Part shown: positions 25,888 through 34,657 of the stretch, in pieces
How positions within the stretch are numbered: the stretch's first letter is position 1
Layout of the letters: every line of letters starts with the position of its first letter
Assembly (NCBI RefSeq): GCF_008831285.2
Contig: NC_045139.1
Span: 25,650,412 to 25,714,411, forward strand
Length of the DNA: 64,000 nt
Reading direction: 5' to 3'
Source: Nymphaea colorata
Lineage: Eukaryota > Streptophyta > Magnoliopsida > Nymphaeales > Nymphaeaceae
Program-made: the position numbers and the translations under genes
The notes under the pieces: generated by a model
Told to the model about the DNA's origin: nothing
Database searches by the model: none
What the model saw: only the letters and a program-made list of their open reading frames with translations

Positions 25888-27207
25888 ATGGCCTCTTCTA
25901 GCCAAACCCACCTTGTCCAAATAGACCCAGATCTAGGCCTACCCATATTACCCCCAGACTCCAATCTTACATTCTTAACTTTGCCTAGTATGAAACTTGA
26001 CCAAAAAGACCATATTTTATTAGATAACCTCTGGCACAATAGAAAAAACCCAACCTTCTCTAAAATCCTCAGCATTCTAGCAACCTATCTTAATATCAAA
26101 AATACTCAAAACCAGATCACACAAAGCCAACTCAAGCTCTTTCCAGAGCCTATCTCAAACCCTACTTTTCTAAACATAGCCCAACAATTACAGAATACTA
26201 GTACAGAGCTCACTCTCTGTAAAGAGAAATTGGAAGACATGACCGAAATATTGAAGCAGTCAACAGTCGAAATAGAATTACTGAAAGAATGGTGGGAAAA
26301 AGAAATGAAAAAATAGTGGGAAGAAAAAAGAGAAAGTTTTCCCCCAGAAATAGATGTAGCAAGAGAACAAGTCTATAAAATAGTTCTTCAAAAGCAAAAG
26401 CAGGAACAAGGACGTATTCAGGAGATCTTAAGATTTCTTGCCAGAAACCCTGGATTACGAAAAAGATGATTGAAGTTCTGTTTAGTCAAATACCAACAAA
26501 GAAGACATGCTGATAACTCTTTCTGCGAGAGTCATAAAGGATTTGGGATTATCCTGGTAAACATTAATCTGAAAAGATGGACAGACATAGAAATGTTTGA
26601 CACGCAGATTTCTTAGAAAAACTTAATGGAACTAGGATATATAAGAAGGATTATCGTAACAGCAGTGGAGCATACTCATATGTTGCGCTTCAATTGGCGT
26701 TTGGCTTATATAGTAGAATAGATTTTCAGGAATAACTGGGTTACAAAAGGATTTGTAAACCTCAATATCAATACAATCCCTCCAACATATGATTATCCAT
26801 GTGATGCAAAACATGAAATAATCATTAGGACATACTCTTTTGCCAGCCCTCTACAAGCCCCTCTACCTCTTACAAACATAGCAGAAGCCAATCCAGACGA
26901 ATGGCATGAAGAGCTTACGAGATGGAGAGAATTCAAGATGTCCCAACAATGGAGAACCTGGAATCACCTCATTTTAGAACACAGAAATACAAGGATATAC
27001 ACCTATAACACTGAACATATAAAAATAATTATACCATTCCAAAACCATATTTGTATTAAGCGAGGATTACATGAACATTTTGCCCAAACCAATGCAGGAT
27101 GGCAAGTTCATGAATTCGGCGATAATGGTGCTGATGGTGCTGCAATAACTCTTCAATTTGATCAACATTCAGATAGCAATGAAGTTACAGATCCAGCATG
27201 GCAGTAG
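25888..27207 (+). pseudogene. Last ORF of segment A (~439 aa, coiled coil), broken
   Basis: One frame of 440 codons including the stop. Internal stops are TAG 26314, TGA 26467 and two further TAG (after IS and VE). The start MASSSQ is shared with segment B (MASTNQ). The N-terminal region has DPDLGLPI and LDNLW motifs common to both. Residues about 95-180 form a charged heptad-like helix (ELLKEWWEKEMKK). The C-terminal half shares RLAY and YPCDAKHEI with segment B and ends in an acidic tail. The protein lies where other caulimovirids encode a transactivator or inclusion-body protein. I recall that florendoviruses have a second ORF of unknown function here. Function unknown. Confidence 0.65.
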
Positions 27208-27217
27208 ACATTCTTTG

Positions 27218-28120
27218 AGAGAAAAGTAGGGACGAAGCTGCTGAGCCCTTAACCCTGCAGCCTAACGTTTGTCAAGACCGGAAAAACTTGACCCTTGTAA
27301 GTCATGGTTAAACTTTTCATGGGTACAGTGCTTCCCATGTAAAACGTAAGCATCATCTGTTTGAGAAGAAACGTGATAAACTTCTCTTTGGGAAAATCCC
27401 CCAAGTTAAACATAGGATTTGCGTTGTAGATCATCGCCTCAAAATCTACCCTGAAAAAACCCTCTAGGATAAATATGGGTTTTACGTTTGTAAATTTTCG
27501 GCATAAAAATTATACCCTGTGACGCACTCCACAGGATAAGCTCTGGGTCATATCCTAAAGCAAATCATTTCGAGGCGCTTCTAGAATATCGTTGTAGTTG
27601 CCAACCTTCTTTATGTAAATAAAGCAACGTTGAGTGAATAAAGAAGAAGGAATGTTACACACGTCAAAAAAGTGAACATGTGGCTTCCCATTGAAGAAAA
27701 GATGAAGCGGCTACTGTAGCAATTAATGCAGCACTTTGGCGGACACTGTAGCGCACTGTAGCACTTTTTGGTTTTTTGGACACGTTCGACTGCCACCTCT
27801 TCCAGCACACGACAGCTGTCCACCTTCGAGTTCCTTCGAGTGTAACTGCTTTTGTTTGTTTGTGTTTAGCTTGTCCGGGAAAGAATCCTATTCCTTTTCC
27901 AGATTGTAATTTGTTTTCAAGTCCAGTGCCTATAAAAGCACCACCCCAGCATCCGTATCCATCATCCTTCAACACATCCTCTCATCGAGTGCTTGCTTCT
28001 GAGCGCTTGAGCCCTCCCCCTTCCTCGCTCTCCTTCCTTTTCTTCTCCACTCCCATGCTGTTATAAGAAGTGAACTGGCGCTTTTTTTTGTAAATCCGGG
28101 CCCCCCTAATTAATTGGTAT
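27218..28120 (+). promoter_or_regulatory. 3' common region of segment A with pregenomic promoter
   Basis: Non-coding region nearly identical to 28141-28917 and to 34680-35540 (both on the other strand). A TATA box (TATAAAA) lies at 27931. ACTGTAGC occurs three times upstream (27713, 27744, 27754), and an ACGTCA motif resembling as-1/TGACG elements lies near 27661. Transcription would start about 30 bases after the TATA box and reach the primer site at 28121, giving the terminally redundant RNA typical of pararetroviruses. Homology with segment B begins about ten bases after the stop codon of the last ORF. Confidence 0.75.
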
Positions 28121-28133
28121 TGGTATCAGAGCC
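28121..28133 (+). promoter_or_regulatory. Second primer-binding site closing segment A
   Basis: TGGTATCAGAGCC recurs exactly one viral unit after 22027. Only about seven more viral bases (TAGTACG) follow before the sequence switches to the minus-strand leader of segment B. This marks the A/B junction near 28140. Confidence 0.85.
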
Positions 28134-28978
28134 TAGTACGAGGATGATGAGGACTCAAGTGCTCAGAAGCAAGCACTCGATGAGAGGATGTTTTGAAGGA
28201 TGACGGATACAGACGCTAGGGTGGTGCTTTTATAGGCACCGAAATTGAAAACAAATTACAATTTGAAAAAGGAATAGGATTGCTTCCTGAACAAACTAAA
28301 CACAAACAAACAAAAGCAGTTACACTCGAAGGTGGACATCTGTCGTGTGCTGGATGAGGTGGCAGTCGAACGTGTCCAAAAAGCCAAAAAGTGCTACAGT
28401 GTCTGCCAAAGTGCTACAGTAACTGCTATAGTAGCCGCTTCGTCTTTTCTTCAATGGGAAGCCACGTGTTCACTTTTTTGACGCGTGTAACATTCCTTCT
28501 TCTTTATTCATGCAACGTTGCTTTATTTACATAAAGAAGGTCGGCAACTACAACGATCTTCTAGAAGCGCCTCGAAACGATTTGCTTCGGGATGTGACCC
28601 AGAGCTTATCCTGTGGGGTGTGTCACAGGGTAAATTTTTATGCCGAAAATTTACAAACGTAAAACCCATATTTATCCTAGAGGGTTTTTTCAAGGTAGAT
28701 TTTGAGGCGATGATCTACAACGCAAATCCTATGTTTAACTTGGGGGATTTTTTCAAAGAGAAGTTTATCATGTTTCTTCTCAAACGGATGATGCTTAAGT
28801 TTTACATAGGAAGCACTGTACTCATGGAAAGTTTAACCATGACTTACAAGGGTCAAGTTTTTCCGGTCTTGACAAACGTTAGGCTGCAGGGTTAAGGACT
28901 CAGCAGCTTCGTCCCTACTTTTCTCTAGTTATTGCCAATTTCTTCTATAATTTCTTCATCATATTGTTCATTATTATC

Positions 28979-30295
28979 TCATTCTCCTTCATCACCAACA
29001 TTCCACTCATCTTCATTGTCGTCTCTATGAATGACTGCTCCGACGTTTTGGTCATCACCGGTCCATTCTGCAGGACTACTGTCGTAGATTTGGTAGAAGT
29101 ATTCACAGAGGCCAGGGTTTATCTGTAAGATACTTTGAAACTCAGTAAGCCAAGTATCTGCTAGGAAGATGCATATATTTTTATCTTCAGCTACCATACA
29201 AGTAGATCTTGTCCACCGGGCATGTTGGTCTGCAGCAATGGTATAAGCTCTCCAACGCTTCAGTTGTGAATATACATCTTTAGTAATGAGAAGAGTTCGA
29301 AGAGTTTCTTCAGGAATACGGGTTTGCAGGGGAAATTGTGAAGTATAGATGTTGATTGTGATCTCATGTTTCGCGTCACAAGGGTATTCATACGAAGGGG
29401 GAATAGTTTCAATGTCTAAATTAACATAGCAATAAGGCTCTATGCTTCTAAGTTTAAACATCCTTCTTAATGTGTATGCTAATCGCCAATGAAAGTCCAA
29501 ATGTTTTACCTGCTCTTCTTTCGTAACCAATACTCGTTTTAAAAATCCTTACTCCAAAAGAGTTTTGGGAGAAAGTTTTATCCCCTGAATCTCTTGGTCC
29601 TGCCACTTTCTAAGGTTAAGAGTGGCTTGTATAATGGAAAATCCTTATTCACATTCACAGAAAGATCTTTCTTCATGTGCGTTGTGTCTATGTTTCAGCA
29701 GAGCAAATTCCAAACCAGGCTTTCTCTTCTTTTAATGTCGTGCCATGGTCCTTAATAGATTTTGCATGTCAATTTGTTCTTTTCTTTTTGTCTTCATCAC
29801 CAAATGATAGATCTGTTCCTTGACTAAAGGGATGTTTGGGGGAACTGTCTCTCTTTTTTCTCCTAATTTTTTAATTTTCTCTTCAACATGTTCCCTGAGG
29901 AGTCTATTCTCTGATTCGAGAGCTTGTATTTTTTCATTTAGCTCTTCTTTTTCCTTTTTCCACCAACTTATTTCTGCTTGGGCTGTTTTTAGGCTTCTTT
30001 CTAGGGTAAGATAAGCATCCAAGCTTTGAGGTCGGAGTGATATATGATCCATGGGGAGTTCTGGTAGAGTTTTGGACTGAAGTTGCCTATTCTTCAAGTT
30101 GAGATGGCTGGCTAATAAAGAAAGGATTTTTGGGTACGAGGGATTTCTTTTGTTTTGCCAAAGATTGTCTAGAAGGACATGATCTTTTAGGTCAAGGATG
30201 AGGCCTGTAGAAGTTCGAAAGACCAGGTTTGAATGAGGTGGAAAGATTGGTAATCCTAGGTCTGGGTCAAGGGGCAACTGGTTTGTAGAGGCCAT
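28979..30295 (-). pseudogene. Last ORF of segment B (~438 aa, coiled coil), broken
   Basis: Homologue of the segment A last ORF and almost the same length (439 versus 440 codons including the stop). TAA stops interrupt it near 29732 and twice between there and 29530. The N-terminus keeps DPDLGLPIFPP and LLDNLW. Residues about 90-155 are a long charged coiled coil (KEELNEKIQALESENRLLREH). The C-terminal half keeps WRLAYTLRR, YPCDAKHEITI and an acidic end. The TGA at 28979 may itself be a lost tryptophan codon, since an acidic frame continues to a TAG near 28926; the same TGA is present in fragment B'. Divergence from A is far greater here than in the flanking non-coding DNA. Confidence 0.65.
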
Positions 30296-30300
30296 CTGGT

Positions 30301-30364
30301 CCTATAATAAAAAATTTTAAGTGAAACAATGCATTCTATTTTGTCTACCGTGACTAATGTCTAC
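30301..30364 (-). promoter_or_regulatory. Conserved block and candidate splice acceptor before the last ORF (B)
   Basis: On the minus strand the ~35-base block AGACATTAGTCACGGTAGAC... matches segment A. It is followed by a T-rich tract and TTATTATAG|G, seven bases before the ATG. Conservation in both segments, where the upstream coding regions are unrelated, argues for a function tied to the last ORF. Confidence 0.5.
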
Positions 30365-30617
30365 ATGTAGATATGTTATTTGAAGAATGAGATGAAGATG
30401 CATGAGATGAAGATGCTTGACCTCTTACATGTTTCATATCATCAACTAACTGTTGCATGTTTAAAGCAATATCTAAATTATCATCACTAACTTTTCGGAT
30501 TTCGATGGAGAAAGCAGGGTTAAGGTCATGTAACCTTACTCTGAATTGGTCGAGATAACTTATAATTTTATTTAGTCTTCTTATTTCAGATTCATAAACA
30601 TCAATGTCTCTATTCAT
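30354..30617 (-). CDS. Small ORF after RNase H, 87 aa, unknown
   Basis: An intact 87-codon ORF. Its ATG overlaps the polyprotein stop within ATGAATAG. It begins MNRDIDVYESEIRRLNKI, has a helical charged body (DDNLDIALNMQQLVDDMKHV) and ends with a serine/histidine-rich repeat (SSSHASSSHSS). It has no counterpart at this place in segment A and no recognised family. The stop/start overlap suggests coupled translation after the polyprotein. Confidence 0.5.
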   Translation of the reverse strand: MNRDIDVYESEIRRLNKIISYLDQFRVRLHDLNPAFSIEIRKVSDDNLDIALNMQQLVDDMKHVRGQASSSHASSSHSSNNISTCRH

Positions 30618-33446
30618 CTTTTAGAAGTCTACTTAGCATATCGGCTAAACGATTGTTTTCTCCTTTTATGTGTTCAAATGTTGCTTTATAATTTTGGTTT
30701 ATAAAGGTATCTTTAAAGGATATCCATCTTCTCTGACTTATTCTTTTAGAATCTTTATTTTCATAAAACTTTACAATAGCATCACAATCGGTCCTAACTA
30801 TTATTTCTTTTTTGTTGAGCAAAAATAAGCGAAAACTATTAACCCCATATATTACTGCAAGAATTTCCTGATCTATACTACTGGAGAGTCACTTTTCTTT
30901 GTACTCGCCGTTGCTATATCTGCAGATGACTTCAGTTACTTTGGAAGCATACTTATTAGGTTTTCTTTTTAACACTGCTCCCCACCCGTTAATACATTCA
31001 TCAGTTTTAATTATTAAAAAATCTGAATCTAGGAGTAGATACATTTCTGGTAAGTAATTTATTGCTTCCTTGACTTTTTCTATTTGTTTCATATCTTCTG
31101 TATTAAAAGCTTTAACCCCAGTTTGGCCGAGTTTACTATATAATGGGCCGACCATTTTTCCTAAGTCTTTAATAAATGGTCGAGCATAGTTTACTAATCC
31201 TAAAAACCGTTGAATGCTTTTAATATCATGTATCTCAAATTCCAAAGCTTTAGTTGCTATATGTGGTTGTAGTTTGATTTTTCCATCACCAATCTCTACA
31301 CCTAAATATTCTATGTGTTTTCTAAAGAATTGTGCCTTTTTACTATTGATTATAATTCCATTACGTAGAAATTCTCCTAACACTATTTTTAAGTGGCCTA
31401 TATGATCTGGTTGTGTTTTACTATGAACAAGAATATCATCTATATAAATACACACAAATCCTCTATATTGGCCAAATATCATATCCATTTTTCGTTGGAA
31501 TATAGCAGGAGCATTTTTTAAGCCAAAAGGCATAACTAACCATTCAAAGCTTCCTAAGGGACAAGTAAATGCAGTCCATTGAATACTATCTGTATGCATT
31601 TTTACTTGTCAGAATCCAGATTTGCGATCAATTTACTAAATATTTTACTGTGTTGTATACTATTGATTAGTTTAGTTTTATCAGGAATATCATAAGAGTC
31701 TTCTATGGTATTATCATTAAGTCGCCTATAGTCTATGACCATTCTTGATTTTCTACGAACTTGTTCACTATGTTTATTAACAATAAAGGCAGGACTTCTG
31801 TGAGGACTTATGACTCCTAGTTTCAACAATTCATTTATATGCGTTTCAAAATCTTTAATATTGTCATTCGTAGCATTTATCTTTTTGTTGGAAATAGTAA
31901 ATCCTGGATCTTTTATCTGTAGGATACATTCTATTTTATTACGATCCCAATGTTGAGTAGGTATTTCTCCTATGATTTCATCCTTTTTTAATATTCTGAG
32001 CAAGTCATCTATTTCTGTACAACTTGTTTCTAATTTATTATAGATTTTTTGTATATTTATAAGGTTATAATCGGGGTCTATTTCTAATTCTTCTAGGTCA
32101 TCTTTTTCTTCTGGGTAGGTTAGGTCAATTTTTTCTTTGCAGGCTCCTGGAATTTTACATTTACAGTCTTTATTTTCATATAATTTCCATTCTGGGACCC
32201 AAGAAACTTAGTTGATAAGAAAAGAAAGGCCAGTCTTGGTTATGACACACCCGGCTATATTTTTTAGAATGAAATTTAGTCTTATAATGCATTTCGTACT
32301 ATCATGTAATTGCATATGTCTAATAAATGTCTTAGGCCCTGGTTGGTAGGCAGTATGTTCCTCTTCAGAGATTCTAAAAGCTATTTTATATTTGCATATT
32401 TCTTCATCATATTTGTGTAAGGATCCATCCATTTGTTCTGCCCAAAGTTGTAAGGCAGGGTCTAAACTTCTATGGTATTCTGGTGGAACTAATGTTTTGC
32501 CTAATACTGATACACTACACTCTGTATCTATTAAGGCATCTATTTCTAATTTCCACTTATCTATTTTGAACATATAAGGAATCCTGATAGCTGTTCTTCT
32601 TTGTTCCCTATGGTCAGCCTTTATATTGGGAAAGGTTATAGTAGTTAGTGCCATCTCTCCTTTTTCCAAAATTATGCCTTTTCCCTTGATATTTGGCATC
32701 TCGAAATTTATTGGATCAAACTTTACTATCTTGTTTTCTAAAGATCCTAATTTTAGTTCAGCTATGGCTAAAGTTTTTTCTATATCATCCATTCTATTTT
32801 CTACTACAAGAATTCGTTTTTCTATAGTGTCATCTTTCCGTCCAATTTTTTCTAGAAGAAATTGATACTGTCTTTGTTCTAGACAAAATTTGCATGCTTC
32901 AGTCATACAAACCTTGCACTGAAATCTTAGTTCTATACTAAGATACCCATTACAAAAGATGCATGGATGGTCGCTACTTCCTGATCTATGTTTCCATTCA
33001 TGCTCATGTCTATACTCTGGCTAAGGTTTTCGAAATATAATCCATATTCCGCGTAGGATTATTTGCTTGATTTCAGTTATTAATTTTATGATTTCAATAT
33101 TATCTTTATATTCTTGTAAGCTTCCTAGTTTACTCAAAATTGTGGCTAGTTGGTCCTTTAGATATCTTTGGTTTTCTAATATGTCTTTAAAAATATTATT
33201 TCTTAAAGTATCAAATATGAGTTGTAAAAAGACCTGATTTTTAGTATTGTAGGATTCTAGGCTTTGTGCTAAGGAAATGTGTAGATCAGTTATACTATTC
33301 AGTTGTTGAGACATAGGACTAGTGTCCTCCTTATGAAGTAGATGTTTTCCATTTTGAAAATAACATGTATGACTAAATTGGTTGTTTTTTACAGTACTTT
33401 TAAACTTTTGGTATAGTTCTAAGTTAAGGTATTCTAGCCGATTCAT
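30610..33446 (-). pseudogene. Protease - reverse transcriptase - RNase H polyprotein, broken
   Basis: A frame of about 945 codons encoding the viral polymerase, which copies the pregenomic RNA into DNA. From the N-terminus it has a helical region, then a cysteine cluster (CxxC-x11-CxxC-x4-CxxC, about 32885-32953), then an aspartic protease. The protease active site reads DTEC (32527-32538), so the conserved glycine is lost. The RT follows, with VIDYRRLN, FGLKNAP and an intact YIDD box (about 31430-31441). RNase H has VRTDCDAIV and RLADMLSR motifs. Damage: TAG at 33021, TAA at 32208, a one-base deletion and a TGA near 31610-31635, and a TGA at 30889. Apart from the deletion all parts lie in one frame. 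No MP or CP domain precedes the protease. Confidence 0.85.
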
Positions 33447-33473
33447 ATGGTGGTGTAGTGGTATGGCAAATGT

Positions 33474-33727
33474 TCAGTGTTCGTACCATTCGTTGTATAA
33501 ATATTCTTCATAGTCTGAGTAGTCTGTGTAACTATTGTCTGATTGATAATGTGCATAATATTCTAACATATGCCATTGTTCCTCTATCTTATTATTAAAC
33601 ACTAATTGTTTTAATTTTTTATAAATTTCTTAACAATTACAAACTTTTTGAGATATTTTATAACTTTGTTTCTAGCTATTTGTTTCACTTGTTTATTGTA
33701 AATTTTTGGGTCTGTTTGAGTTAGCAT
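33474..33727 (-). pseudogene. Small acidic/tyrosine-rich ORF upstream of the polyprotein, frameshifted
   Basis: On the minus strand an ATG at 33727 opens MLTQTDPKIYNKQVKQIARN. After a frame change near 33635 the sequence continues as a clean frame rich in Y, D and E (YTDYSDYEEYLYNEWYEH) to a TGA at 33474-33476. The polyprotein ATG follows 27 bases later. It occupies the place of the small first ORF of segment A but is not visibly related to it. Confidence 0.45.
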
Positions 33728-33744
33728 ATTTTATCTTTATGGTT

Positions 33745-34644
33745 TGGGTGTATTTCAGGATTCAAATATTCTATGTTATGCATATAATAATATGAAAGAA
33801 AATTTAGTAAGCTAATTAATTTTGGCTAGTAAATATTTTTGGATTTTTTGAAAACACAGGTTCTGAAATCAAATGGTTCTTAAGGCTACAGTTTTTGAAA
33901 TCAAAAGGTTCTTGAGCCTACTAGGTACTCATCTCTTTTTATCCCGTAGTCCTATGTATCATGCATACAACTTCACACTCTGTTTACGAGTCTTTAGTTT
34001 TAGGTTGGAAAAAATCCTTTCACAAGAACAGGGTTCTACGAACAGATAACACATCTATTATAAAAAAGAACAAACTGAAACATGGTAAGCTTATGGTATT
34101 ATTTCCCCGATTTTGAAAACTTGTTATATTCTCCTTTCATAGAACACCACGTTAAGCTTATGGTATTATTTCCCCGATTTTGAAAACTTGTTATATTCTC
34201 CTTTCATAGAACACCACGTGTGACACCTTTGTCATCTCATTCAAACCTCTCCGTTTATGTATTATTTTTCCCCTAAACGGCCTCCTCGCCTCACAGGTAC
34301 TTCTTTTCCACAATAGCCTTTTGGTCTTAAAGGATTTACATAATGGCACATCCAAAGAATCAAGAACTCAAAAACACTGGAATCAGATCATGAACAAAAC
34401 ATGTTCAGCAGGTTCTTCCTTATAAAGCATGGTTCCTACGCATAGATCCTGGTTACGGCCAGAACTTCCAACATAAAACACAAAGATTCATAACAACAGA
34501 TTATGCAGGCGTATGTAAAGATACATGCTTTCGGGGAAGAGACTTTCTCGTTCGGCTTATAAGCGAAACACAAACGAAAACTTTAAACACACATAAAAAC
34601 TTTCATTAAAGACAGAACATACTTACAATACCAAGAGCGTACTA
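33745..34644 (-). other. Leader of segment B with a 67-bp exact tandem duplication
   Basis: Homologous to the segment A leader. A 67-bp unit beginning TAAGCTTATGGTATT is repeated exactly at 34086-34152 and 34153-34219. Exact identity in an otherwise mutated copy means the duplication is recent, or arose in assembly. The donor-like GTAAGT (minus strand) lies at 34621-34626. Confidence 0.75.
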
Positions 34645-34657
34645 GGCTCTGATACCA
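34645..34657 (-). promoter_or_regulatory. tRNA-Met primer-binding site, segment B
   Basis: GGCTCTGATACCA on the plus strand is the complement of TGGTATCAGAGCC. Viral sequence continues on both sides of it, so segment B is joined here to the 3' region of another unit (B'), as in a terminally redundant or concatenated copy. Confidence 0.9.

Larger units (their letters stand above)
22010..28140 (+). mobile_element. Endogenous caulimovirid, segment A (movement/coat segment)
   Basis: An integrated, near-unit-length DNA virus segment runs from one primer-binding site (22027) to the next (28121), about 6.09 kb. The order is PBS, ~0.9-kb leader, small ORF, movement protein, coat protein, last ORF and 3' region with promoter. 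No protease or reverse transcriptase is present. Both ends fall within about 20 bases of the primer site, the position of the strand discontinuity in caulimovirid DNA. In-frame stops disable every large ORF. The layout resembles the non-polymerase component of bipartite florendoviruses. The genus is inferred, not tested. Confidence 0.85.
27218..28917. repeat. Long inverted repeat at the A/B junction
   Basis: The arm 27218-28011 pairs with 28151-28917 around a spacer of about 140 bases. It arises because the 3' common regions of A (+) and B (-) face each other. Both arms contain the TATA promoter (27931 on +, 28228-28234 on -), so the promoters point toward each other about 300 bp apart. A read-through transcript would fold into a hairpin with a stem of over 700 bp. 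Confidence 0.85.

Noticed and set aside
27776-28066. Open frame over the viral promoter region, also present in the 34.7-35.0 kb copy
   Set aside because: It overlaps the TATA box and transcript start and has no coding signature. Its recurrence reflects duplication of the non-coding region.
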